DNA from: Thermoanaerobacterales bacterium
GTDB taxonomy: Bacteria > Actinomycetota > Acidimicrobiia > Acidimicrobiales > VFJN01
NCBI GenBank assembly: GCA_017577565.1
Contig: PKRH01000016.1
Location: forward strand, 1 to 36,750
Direction: 5' to 3'
DNA: 36,750 bases
Shown here: positions 23,891 to 31,491 of the stretch, piece after piece
Layout of the letters: each line of letters opens with the position of its first letter
Position numbering within the stretch: the stretch's first letter is position 1
Notes under the pieces: generated by a model
What the model was told of the DNA's origin: nothing
The model's input: the letters and a program-made list of their open reading frames with translations, nothing else
Database searches by the model: none
Position numbers and translations under genes: made by a program

Positions 23891-23896
23891 TACCGT
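23891..23896 (+). promoter_or_regulatory. -10 box, second O-antigen ligase-like gene
   Basis: TACCGT, 42 nt upstream of ATG 23939, in the gap between the two paralogues. The strong GGGGAAGG ribosome binding site lies near the start codon. The second gene can therefore be expressed on its own. Confidence 0.45.
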
Positions 23897-23938
23897 GCCG
23901 CCCGAGCCGGGGACGGCGGGCGGTCAGCGGGGAAGGAC

Positions 23939-25303
23939 ATGCTGGGGATCGACGGAGGAGCGACGCTCCCGGTGCGACGGCGCGCAGCGGCCGATGCCGC
24001 CCCGCGCGACCCGGCGCTCCTGCTCGCCGTGGCCGGCACGTTCACCCTCGGGATGATCGAGGTCGGCGTCAGCGAGTTCGGCATCAGCGACGTGATGTAC
24101 CTCGGCGCCGGCGTGCTCGTCGTCGTGCACCTGCTGACCGGCCGGCACGCGGGGCTGGCACCGGCCGAGTCCCGCCGCAGCCCGCAGCTCGTCCTGGTCG
24201 GCAGCACGCTGCTGCTGGCCGCCGGCACGCTGTCGTCGTTCCGCTCCTGGGACCCCGGCCGCTCGCTGCTCGTCGTCGCCCGCATCGGCTACCTGACGCT
24301 GGTCTGGTTCTGGATCCTGCGGGCCGTCACGCCGACGCGCGCCGCGCTCGCCGCGCTGCTGCGGGCCTGGCGGTGGGGCGTCGCCTTCGTCGTCGCCGCG
24401 GCGGCGCTCGACGAGGTCGGGGTCATCCACATCAGCGCCGAGAACAGCGAGGGCCGGCAGACGGCCTTCACCGGCCACCCCAACGACCTCGCCGGCTACC
24501 TCGTCGTCGTGCTGCCCCTCCTCCTGCTCGGCGTGCCGGCCACACCCGGCCGGTCCCGCCGGGCCGAGCTGGCCTGGCGCGCCGGTCTGACCGGCTGGAC
24601 CCTCTACGGCGTCTCGATGTCCGGCTCGCTCACCGGGCTGCTGGCGGCCGGCTTCTCGATGGTCGCCACGGTCGCCGTCCTGGTGCTCCTCCCGCCGGGC
24701 CAGCGGCGCCGGCGCAGCCCGCTCGCCGTCGTCGGCTTCGGGGCGCTGGCCGTCGTCGGCGCCGTGCTGCTGTTCACCTCCGACCTGCCGGTCGTCGAGC
24801 GCATCGAGCGCTACCAGTCCGGCGACCGCTACGTCACGAGCAGCGTGAGCATGCGGGGCCAGCTCAACGCCCAGGTGCTCGGCAACTTCGACAAGTGGCT
24901 CGTGACCGGCACGAGCCTCGACACCCGCACCGCCTACCGGTCGGGGGCGATCGAGGGCACGGTCAGCGGCGGCGTGCACAACATGTACCTGAAGGTGCTG
25001 CTCGAGGCCGGCCTGCCCGCGCTCGTCGGCCTGCTGGTCGTGCTGGGGGCGACGCTCCGGGCGGCGATCCGCCTCGTCGTCCACACCCGCCACGGACCGC
25101 TCTACCCGGTGGCGGTCGCCCTGACGGCCTCGTTCGGGACGGCGTGCGTGTTCGCCAACTTCGGCCCGATCCTCTACCACCGGTTCTTCTGGCTGCCGAC
25201 GGCGCTCGTCTGGTGCCTGTGGGCCGTGTGCCGGGCCGAGGCCCGCCAGCGGGCGGCGCGGCCCGGGGACGCCGTCGGGATCAGTCCCGCAGCGCGCCGC
25301 TGA
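23939..25303 (+). CDS. O-antigen ligase/polymerase-type membrane protein 2
   Basis: This 454-residue polytopic membrane protein is a clear paralogue of the preceding one: both share LVGSxLLLxAGTLSSFRSW, LxWFWILRAV, GHPNDLAGYL (FHPNHLAAQL in the first), a SGSLTGL segment, VLLFTSDLPVVxR and VHNMYLKVLLEAGLPALVGLL. It belongs to the WaaL/Wzy superfamily. The ATG has GGGGAAGG three bases upstream. Its last 23 bases overlap the 3' end of the minus-strand glycosyltransferase gene. Two diverged copies could act on different glycans, or one could polymerise and the other ligate; the sequence does not decide. Confidence 0.88.
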   Translation: MLGIDGGATLPVRRRAAADAAPRDPALLLAVAGTFTLGMIEVGVSEFGISDVMYLGAGVLVVVHLLTGRHAGLAPAESRRSPQLVLVGSTLLLAAGTLSSFRSWDPGRSLLVVARIGYLTLVWFWILRAVTPTRAALAALLRAWRWGVAFVVAAAALDEVGVIHISAENSEGRQTAFTGHPNDLAGYLVVVLPLLLLGVPATPGRSRRAELAWRAGLTGWTLYGVSMSGSLTGLLAAGFSMVATVAVLVLLPPGQRRRRSPLAVVGFGALAVVGAVLLFTSDLPVVERIERYQSGDRYVTSSVSMRGQLNAQVLGNFDKWLVTGTSLDTRTAYRSGAIEGTVSGGVHNMYLKVLLEAGLPALVGLLVVLGATLRAAIRLVVHTRHGPLYPVAVALTASFGTACVFANFGPILYHRFFWLPTALVWCLWAVCRAEARQRAARPGDAVGISPAARR

Positions 25304-26456
25304 CCCGCTGCGCCGGCCCGGGCGCGCCGGGCGGGCGGGCCGGGTCGCCGAGGCCCAGGGTCGCCCGCAGCTCGAGGATGCGCTCCTCCAGCAGGCGGGC
25401 CCAGCGCGCCGGCGTGTACTGGCGGCTCAGCTCCTGGCTGGCCACGCTCATGGCCCGGCGCTCGTCGTCGCCGGCGGCGGCGATGCGGGCCATCGCCCGG
25501 GCCAGGCCCTCGACGTCGTCGGGGCTGACGACGGCGCCGTTGTAGCCGTCGAGCACCAGCCGCGTGGCCGCGCCGCACCTGCGGGTGCAGACGACGGGCA
25601 GGCCGGCGGAGACCGCCTCGTGCACGACGACCGCCCAGGGCTCGTGGCGGCTGGGCAGCACGAGGCACCCCGCCCGCTCGAACACGGCCGGCAGGTCGGG
25701 CGGCTGCACGAACCCGAGCATCTCGACGCCCTCGAGGCCGGCCAGCTCGTCCGCGAGCGGACCCACCCCCGCCACGAGCAGCGGCCACGGGTCCTCCGCC
25801 GCCGCCCGGTAGGCCCGGTAGGCGGCGGCCAGGACGTCGACCCCCTTGTCGGGCACGAGCCGGCCCACGAACAGGAAGCGGCGGGGCGGGGCGGCGTCGC
25901 CCCGGCGCTCGGCGACCTGCGCGAACAGCGGCTGGTCGCAGGTGTTGACCCCCCACAGCAGGCGCTCGGCCGGGAAGCCGAGCCGCTCGGCGAAGACGGC
26001 CTGGCGCTCGTCGCAGACGAAGGCCGCGTCGTAGGTGGGGTGCAGGAGCACCGGGGCCACGACCCGGGCGGCCAGCTGCTTGGGCGTGGCGGTCCACTGG
26101 TTGTGGACGGTGACGATGCGCAGCGTCCGGCCCCGCAGGCGGCGGGCGGCGCGGCGGTAGGCGCCGATGTGCCACGAGTTGACCACCAGCGCGTGCGGGC
26201 GGAACTCGTCGAGGAGGGCCGTGAGCTCGGCCTCGTCGGGCGCGCCGCTCCAGGACACCGACCGGAAGCCGGCCGTCAGCGCGGCGTCGTCGAACGGCGC
26301 CCACCGCCCCGCCCGCTCGTGCACGACGAGCAGGTCGACGCCCCGGTCCACCAGGGCGTGCAGCGACGCCGAGAGGTAGCCGGACAGGCAGGACCAGAGC
26401 ACGCAGACCCGCAGCTCGCCTCGGGAGCCGGCACCGTTCGTCATCGCCTCAGCCAT
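25281..26456 (-). CDS. Glycosyltransferase, GT4-like
   Basis: This 391-residue protein has the two-domain GT-B layout of family GT4, which uses nucleotide sugars with retention of configuration. The N-terminal domain has LRVCVLWSCLSGYLSASLHALVDRG and VNSWHIGAYRRAARRL; the C-terminal donor domain has FLFVGRLVPDKGVDVLAAAY and the E-x7-E motif EPWAVVVHE. No membrane helix is seen. Its ATG lies within the end of the flippase gene (8-nt overlap), so the two are coupled; ATG 26444 is an in-frame alternative. It is the last gene of a minus-strand run with the flippase, epimerase and another glycosyltransferase, and ends inside the oppositely oriented ligase gene. Confidence 0.9.
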   Translation of the reverse strand: MAEAMTNGAGSRGELRVCVLWSCLSGYLSASLHALVDRGVDLLVVHERAGRWAPFDDAALTAGFRSVSWSGAPDEAELTALLDEFRPHALVVNSWHIGAYRRAARRLRGRTLRIVTVHNQWTATPKQLAARVVAPVLLHPTYDAAFVCDERQAVFAERLGFPAERLLWGVNTCDQPLFAQVAERRGDAAPPRRFLFVGRLVPDKGVDVLAAAYRAYRAAAEDPWPLLVAGVGPLADELAGLEGVEMLGFVQPPDLPAVFERAGCLVLPSRHEPWAVVVHEAVSAGLPVVCTRRCGAATRLVLDGYNGAVVSPDDVEGLARAMARIAAAGDDERRAMSVASQELSRQYTPARWARLLEERILELRATLGLGDPARPPGAPGPAQRVSGALRD

Positions 26457-27771
26457 GCTCGACCGTCCCTGCCGTCGCCAGTCGCAGCTCGTCCGTCCCG
26501 TCGCCGGCGGCCGCGCCCGCCCCCGCGCCGGCGCGGGCGGCCGCCGGCCCGTGCACGAGGAAGGCCCGCCACCACACCACGCTCGTCACCAGGCGGGCGG
26601 CGGCGAAGCCGAGGGCGAAGCCGACGGCACCGCCCCACCACGTGCCGAGCACCGGCAGCACCAGCTCGCCCGGCAGGCTGGTCAGGCGGGCCCGGAGGCT
26701 GGCCCGGGCGTCGCCCAGCGCCCGCACGCCCGCGAACCCGCCCGTGGCCGCCGAGCCGACGATCATCGCCACGCCCATGGGCAGCACCAGGTCGCGGCCC
26801 TCGGCCCACGAGTCGCCGAACAGCATCTCGCCGCCCCGGTCGGGCAGGGCGAGCGCCACGACCATCCAGGCCGCGGCCGCCGCCACGATCAGGGCGGTGG
26901 CCCGCACGGCCAGCCGCCGCAGCCGCGGCGGGTCGGTGCGGACCCGGGCGCCGTCGGGCACGACGGCCATGTAGATGCCCCGGTGGATGGTGTTGAGCGG
27001 GCCGTAGAGGATCTGCGACGCCCGCACGGCGCCGAGGGCGGCGATGCCGGCCAGCCCGCTGACCGCCGCCAGCGTCAGCTGCTGCCCGGCCTGCGCGGTC
27101 AGGTACTCGCCGAAGAACCGCGTCGTCGTCACCCGCTCGGCCGACAGCCAGCGCAGCGGCGGCAGCCGCCAGGTGAGGAAGCGCCGGTCGGCCACCGCGG
27201 CCACGGCCACCGCCGGCGCGGCGGTCAGCCCCCAGGCGGCCACGAACCAGCCGGCGCCGGCCCCCGCCGGGGCCGCGGCCAGGACCGCGCACACCGCGAC
27301 CAGCCACACGACGTCGAGCAGCAGCGCCGTGCCCGCCCGGTCGATGATGCAGACGAACCGCCAGGTGTCCTGCACGAGGACCACCGGGATGACGACGGCG
27401 AAGGCGAGCAGCGCCGACGACGACGGCGGCTCCAGCAGCACGCCGACGGCGGCGGCGCCCACGGCCGCCACCGCCGACACGGTGAGGGTGGCGCCCAGGA
27501 TCTCGGGCAGCCGCCGCCCCCGGCGCTCGGCGTCCTCGGCCGAGTGGATCGACAGCAGCACCTCGCCGACCAGGGCGCGGCAAGCGCCCTGGACGAGGAA
27601 GTAGGCCACCCAGGCCAGGCCGAAGGCCCCGAAGCCCTCGGCCGACAGCGCCCGGGCCGCGAAGATCCCGACCAGGGTGTTCGACAGGCTCGACGCGGCC
27701 TGGTCGGCCATGACCAGCGCCCGGCGCCGGTTCGTCGGATCGGCCAGGCGGCGCGCCGGGAGCGGTCCCAC
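26449..27771 (-). CDS. Flippase-like polysaccharide export membrane protein
   Basis: This 440-residue, highly hydrophobic protein has about twelve membrane segments and the N-terminal pattern of Wzx/MATE-type lipid-linked oligosaccharide flippases: DQAASSLSNTLVGIFAARALSAEGFGAFGLAW, followed by paired helices and a loop at RRGRRLPEILG. The C-terminal half repeats the paired-helix layout, with GPLNTIHRGIYMAVVPDGARV between. It probably moves the lipid-linked repeat unit across the membrane; assignment rests on topology and the N-terminal pattern. The GTG start is 6 nt after the epimerase stop; ATG 27711 is a possible later start. The C-terminus is Ala/Gly-rich. Its end overlaps the next gene by 8 nt. 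Confidence 0.82.
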   Translation of the reverse strand: MGPLPARRLADPTNRRRALVMADQAASSLSNTLVGIFAARALSAEGFGAFGLAWVAYFLVQGACRALVGEVLLSIHSAEDAERRGRRLPEILGATLTVSAVAAVGAAAVGVLLEPPSSSALLAFAVVIPVVLVQDTWRFVCIIDRAGTALLLDVVWLVAVCAVLAAAPAGAGAGWFVAAWGLTAAPAVAVAAVADRRFLTWRLPPLRWLSAERVTTTRFFGEYLTAQAGQQLTLAAVSGLAGIAALGAVRASQILYGPLNTIHRGIYMAVVPDGARVRTDPPRLRRLAVRATALIVAAAAAWMVVALALPDRGGEMLFGDSWAEGRDLVLPMGVAMIVGSAATGGFAGVRALGDARASLRARLTSLPGELVLPVLGTWWGGAVGFALGFAAARLVTSVVWWRAFLVHGPAAARAGAGAGAAAGDGTDELRLATAGTVEHG

Positions 27772-27777
27772 CGGTGG

Positions 27778-28758
27778 TCAGCCGTGCTGCATCGTGGCCG
27801 CGACCTGGTCGTAGACCCACGCGTAGGTGGCGGCCAGCCCGTCCTCGAGGCTGATCGACGGCGCCCAGCCCAGGCGCTCGCGGATCAGCGTGTTGTCGCT
27901 GTTGCGCCCCCGCACGCCCTGCGGCGCGTCGAGCTTGTAGCGGCGCTCGAGCTTGACGCCCGCGATGTCCTCGACGATGTCGACCAGCTGGTCGATGGTG
28001 ACGAGCTGGTCGCTGCCGACGTTGATCGGCTCGCGGACGTCGCTGGCCATCAGCCGCAGCGTGCCCTCGAGGCAGTCGTCGATGTAGGTGAAGCTGCGGG
28101 TCTGCTGGCCGTCGCCCCAGATCTCGATGGTGTGGTCCCCGGTGAGCACGGCGGTGGCCACCTTGCGGCAGATGGCCGCGGGGGCCTTCTCCCGCCCGCC
28201 CCGCCAGGTGCCGAGCGGCCCGTAGATGTTGTGGTAGCGGGCCACCCGGGTCTCGAGCCCGAAGTCCTCGTAGAAGTGCCGGGCCATGCGCTCGCTGAAC
28301 AGCTTCTCCCAGCCGTAGCCGTCCTCGGGGTCGGCCGGGTAGGCGTCCGACTCGCGCAGCGGCCTCACCTCGGGCGTGGACTGCTTGTCGGCGGCGTAGA
28401 CGCACGCCGACGACGAGTAGAAGAACCGCTCGACGCCGGCGTCGCGGGCGGCGACGAGCATGTGCGTCGACACGAGCACCGAGAGCATGCACAGGGCCTT
28501 GTTGTTCTCGATGAAGCCCATGCCGCCCATGTCGGCGGCCAGGTTGAACACCGTGTCGACGCCCTCGGTGACGTCCCGGCAGGCATCGAGGAGCTGGAGG
28601 TCGGCCTGGACGTTCTCGACGTCGTCGAAGACCTGGTACCACTCGTCCTTCGGCTTGCAGTCGACGGCGCGGATCCGGCCCACGCCCTCCTCGCGCAGCC
28701 GCCTGACGAGGTGCCCCCCGATGAACCCGCCGGCCCCGGTGACGAGAACGTGCTGCAT
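27778..28758 (-). CDS. GDP-mannose 3,5-epimerase homologue
   Basis: This 326-residue short-chain dehydrogenase/epimerase has GAGGFIGGHL as its NAD loop. It matches the plant GDP-mannose 3,5-epimerase pattern closely: VFNLAADMGGMGFI, YSSSACVY, YGWEKLFSERM, RYHNIYGPLGTWRGGREKAPAA and GVRGRNSDNTLI. Cys119, Tyr148, Lys152 and Lys191 fall exactly 26 positions before Cys145, Tyr174, Lys178 and Lys217 of the Arabidopsis enzyme, so the epimerisation and redox residues are all kept. The product would be GDP-L-galactose or GDP-L-gulose, a donor for the nearby glycosyltransferases. The ATG at 28758 starts at the fold; it follows the upstream glycosyltransferase stop by 7 nt. Confidence 0.9.
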   Translation of the reverse strand: MQHVLVTGAGGFIGGHLVRRLREEGVGRIRAVDCKPKDEWYQVFDDVENVQADLQLLDACRDVTEGVDTVFNLAADMGGMGFIENNKALCMLSVLVSTHMLVAARDAGVERFFYSSSACVYAADKQSTPEVRPLRESDAYPADPEDGYGWEKLFSERMARHFYEDFGLETRVARYHNIYGPLGTWRGGREKAPAAICRKVATAVLTGDHTIEIWGDGQQTRSFTYIDDCLEGTLRLMASDVREPINVGSDQLVTIDQLVDIVEDIAGVKLERRYKLDAPQGVRGRNSDNTLIRERLGWAPSISLEDGLAATYAWVYDQVAATMQHG

Positions 28759-28765
28759 GACGGTG

Positions 28766-30082
28766 TCAGCTCCCCCTCCGCGCGGCCGCCGGGGCACGGC
28801 GCCCGACGGCACGGGCGATCACACCCTGGAAACGGTCAGCGATGATCTCGGTGTCGAAGGTGGCCTCAGCGTAGGCCCGGGCCCGCCGGCCCGCCCGCTC
28901 CCGCAGGGCGGCGTCGACCCGGAGCTGCTTGGCCCCGACGAGGAACCCCTCCTCGTCCCGCGGTGACACCACCCAGCCGGCGCCGGCCCGCTCGATGGTC
29001 CGGGCGGCCAGGTTCTCCGGCGGGATGGCGGCCAGCACCGGCCGGCCGGCGCACAGGTAGGAGAGGACCTTGGACGGCACCGAGAACGTCCCGGCGGTCG
29101 GCTCGAGCAGGGCGACCAGCACGTCCGCGGCCCCGAGCACGTCCGGGTAGCGGTCGATCGGCTGGAAGGGCAGCAGCCGCAGGTTGGGCAGCGGGCGCTC
29201 GGCCAGCATCTCCCGCAGCCGCTGCTCGCCCAGGCCCTCGCTGACCACGACGACCTCGGCCTCGCCGACCGACTGCTCGGCCAGCCGGTGGAGCAGCTCG
29301 GGGCGGTGCTTCAGTCCGAGCGTGCCGGTGTACAGGTAGACGAAGCGGTCGCCGAGCCCCTGGCTCGCCCGCCACCCGTTGTCCCGCGGGCGGGTCGGGA
29401 GGTCGGCGAGCGGGGCCCAGTTCTCGATGACCGTGCAGGCGTCGGGGTCGATCCCCCAGCCCTCGAGCGTGGGCAGGAAGTCCTCGGTGATCGACACGAC
29501 GCCGTCGGCCTGGCGCAGGAGCCGGCGCTCGAGGGCCTCGAAGCCCGCGCCCATCCGGCGGCCGAGTCGCCCGACCCGCTTCGTGGCCTCGGCGGTCATG
29601 GCCACGCTGTGCAGGTCCTGCAGCCAGAAGATCCAGGGCAGGCCCTGGCGCCGGCACCAGGCGGCGGCCACCGACATGGCGACGAGCGGCACGTTGCAGT
29701 GGACGATGACGTCGGGGCGGAACCGGCTGGCGATCTGGACGAAGCGCCGGCCGTAGGCGGCCTCCTGGCGGACGCGGCGCACGGGCGAGTAGCGGTCGAA
29801 CGACTCGCCGACGTCGACCGGGACGACCCGCAGGTCGGTGCCCTCGTCGACGTCGAAGCGGCCCTTGCCGCTCGTGTAGGAGCGGCAGTAGACGTGCTGG
29901 ACGACGTGGCCGCGGCGGGCGAGCGCCCGGCTGAGGTCGATCTGGAAGGGGTGGCCGGCGAAGTCGTGCACCAGGACGCGGGACACGCCCCGGGACCGGA
30001 GGTCGACGACGGTCCGCACGTCCTCGACGCGGCCCGACGCGACCCGCGTGGCGGGCATCGCACCTGTCTCGCCGATCCCCAT
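28766..30082 (-). CDS. Glycosyltransferase, WbuB/GT4-like
   Basis: This 438-residue GT-B protein resembles the WbuB-type branch of family GT4. The acceptor domain has SRVLVHDFAGHPFQIDLSRALARRGHVVQHVYCRSY, PDVIVHCNVPLVAMS and WIFWLQDLHSVAM; the donor domain has FVYLYTGTLGLKHRPELLHRLAE, EPTAGTFSVPSKVLSYLCAGRPVLA and a final helix. ATG 30082 was chosen because GGGGGAGGAG lies 5 nt upstream; ATG 30058 is less well placed. It leads the run glycosyltransferase-epimerase-flippase-glycosyltransferase, whose genes lie within 8 nt of each other, and is divergent from another GT4 gene. Sugar and acceptor are unknown. Confidence 0.88.
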   Translation of the reverse strand: MGIGETGAMPATRVASGRVEDVRTVVDLRSRGVSRVLVHDFAGHPFQIDLSRALARRGHVVQHVYCRSYTSGKGRFDVDEGTDLRVVPVDVGESFDRYSPVRRVRQEAAYGRRFVQIASRFRPDVIVHCNVPLVAMSVAAAWCRRQGLPWIFWLQDLHSVAMTAEATKRVGRLGRRMGAGFEALERRLLRQADGVVSITEDFLPTLEGWGIDPDACTVIENWAPLADLPTRPRDNGWRASQGLGDRFVYLYTGTLGLKHRPELLHRLAEQSVGEAEVVVVSEGLGEQRLREMLAERPLPNLRLLPFQPIDRYPDVLGAADVLVALLEPTAGTFSVPSKVLSYLCAGRPVLAAIPPENLAARTIERAGAGWVVSPRDEEGFLVGAKQLRVDAALRERAGRRARAYAEATFDTEIIADRFQGVIARAVGRRAPAAARRGS

Positions 30083-30243
30083 CGACGTCTCCTCCCCCGT
30101 CGTGGTGCGCCAGCCGGGGGCCCCGATCCGATGGCCGCCCCGGTCGGCGAGCCCCAGCTGCCCTCGCGATCAGGCGATCGCTAGGTGACCGAAGAGTAAG
30201 GTGCGCTGCCCGTGGCGTCCACTCATGTGTCGCGGGCCACACG
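30083..30243. promoter_or_regulatory. Divergent intergenic region between two glycosyltransferase genes
   Basis: This 161-nt gap must hold promoters for both directions. For the plus-strand gene, TAAGGT (30197-30202) is a plausible -10 with a 41-nt stretch to ATG 30244. On the minus strand TACTCT (30198-30193) overlaps it almost exactly. Just left of both lie GCGATC (30166-30171) and the palindrome GCGATCGC (30174-30181), which may be a binding site. The minus-strand leader would be about 100 nt. Confidence 0.4.
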
Positions 30244-31437
30244 ATGAGAGCGCTACTGGTCCACAACCGCTACTCGTCCCGGGTGCCGTCGGGCGAGAAC
30301 GCGGTGGTCGACGACGAAGCACGGTGGCTGCGCGCCCAGGGCGTCGAGGTCGCCCGCCACGAGGTGGACAACGACAGCATCGTCGACCCCGGCCCGCTGG
30401 CCCGCGCGCTCGACGGGCTGGAGGCGGTGTGGTCGCTGTCGGCCCGCCGCCGGGCGGCCCGGGTGCTCGACGAGGTCCGCCCGGACGTCGTCCACGTCCA
30501 CAACCTGTTCCCGCTGCTGACGGCCAGCGTGGCCGCCGCCGCGCTCGACCGCGGCCTGCCCGTCGTGTGGACGGTCCACAACTTCCGCCTGCGGTGCGTG
30601 GCCGGCACCCACTTCCGCGACGGCCGGCCCTGCCACGACTGCCGACCGGGGTGGAAGGCGCCCGGCGTCGCCCACCGGTGCTACGCCGGCTCGACGGCGG
30701 CCAGCGCCCTCGTCGGCGCGGCGACGTCGGTCTACGGCGCGCTGGCCCGGCGCCGGGGCGTCACCGCCCTGCCGATCAGCCGGGTCATGGCCCGCTGGCT
30801 GGTGGCCGCCGCGGGGTTCCCCGAGGCGGCGGTGCGGGTCAAGTACAACGGCGTGGCCGCGCCGGCCGGCGAGGTCCCCCCGCCCGAGGCGCAGCGGGAC
30901 CTCGTCTACGTCGGCCGGCTCGCCCCCGAGAAGGGGGTCGGGCTGCTGCTCGACGCCTTCGCCCGCACCCGCACCAGCGCCCGCCTCGTCGTCGTGGGCG
31001 GCGGCCCGCTGGAGGGCGCCGTCCGGTCCGCGGCCGTGGCCGACCCCCGCGTCGTGCCGGTCGGCCAGGTGGCGGTGGACGAGGTGGAGCGCCACCTGCT
31101 CGGGGCCCGGGCCCTCGTCATGCCTTCCGTGTGGCAGGAGCCGTTCGGCCGGGTCGCCGCCGAGGCGCTCGCCCGGGGCCGCCCGGTGGTCACCACCGGC
31201 GAGGGGGCCGCGGGCGAGGTCGTGACGCCCGACGTCGGCTGGGTGACCGGGACCGACCCGGACGCCCTGGCGGCGGCGATCGAGCAGGCGGCGGACGACG
31301 ACGGGGCGGTGGCCGAGCGGGGCCGCCGGGGGCGGGAGCGCCACGCCCGGCTGTTCAGCCCGGAAGCCACCACCGCGGCACTGGTCGCGATCTACGAGGA
31401 GGTCGTCACCCGGCGGGGGACGGGGGCCCGGCGCTAG
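30244..31437 (+). CDS. Glycosyltransferase, GT4-like with cysteine cluster
   Basis: This 397-residue GT-B protein belongs to a GT4 branch with MRALLVHNRYSSRVPSGEN at the N-terminus and VVHVHNLFPLL in the acceptor domain. A cluster of four cysteines in the stretch from RLRCVAGTHF through CHDCRPGW to HRCYAGS (about residues 118-142) is typical of this branch and may bind metal or form disulphides. The donor domain has LVYVGRLAPEKGVGLLLDAF and the E-x7-E motif EPFGRVAAE. ATG is the first good start; no clear ribosome binding site precedes it. Its stop codon lies inside the -10 box of the next gene. Confidence 0.9.
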   Translation: MRALLVHNRYSSRVPSGENAVVDDEARWLRAQGVEVARHEVDNDSIVDPGPLARALDGLEAVWSLSARRRAARVLDEVRPDVVHVHNLFPLLTASVAAAALDRGLPVVWTVHNFRLRCVAGTHFRDGRPCHDCRPGWKAPGVAHRCYAGSTAASALVGAATSVYGALARRRGVTALPISRVMARWLVAAAGFPEAAVRVKYNGVAAPAGEVPPPEAQRDLVYVGRLAPEKGVGLLLDAFARTRTSARLVVVGGGPLEGAVRSAAVADPRVVPVGQVAVDEVERHLLGARALVMPSVWQEPFGRVAAEALARGRPVVTTGEGAAGEVVTPDVGWVTGTDPDALAAAIEQAADDDGAVAERGRRGRERHARLFSPEATTAALVAIYEEVVTRRGTGARR

Positions 31438-31440
31438 CAT
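31435..31440 (+). promoter_or_regulatory. -10 box overlapping a stop codon
   Basis: TAGCAT begins with the TAG stop of the GT4 gene. It would start transcription near 31447, 45 nt before GTG 31492, whose ribosome binding site is the G-run just upstream. The hexamer is identical to the one before the gene at 16986. Confidence 0.4.
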
Positions 31441-31491
31441 CGCCGGGCGACCGCGGTGGGTGACCTGCTGCGGCGAGGGACTGGGGGGATC

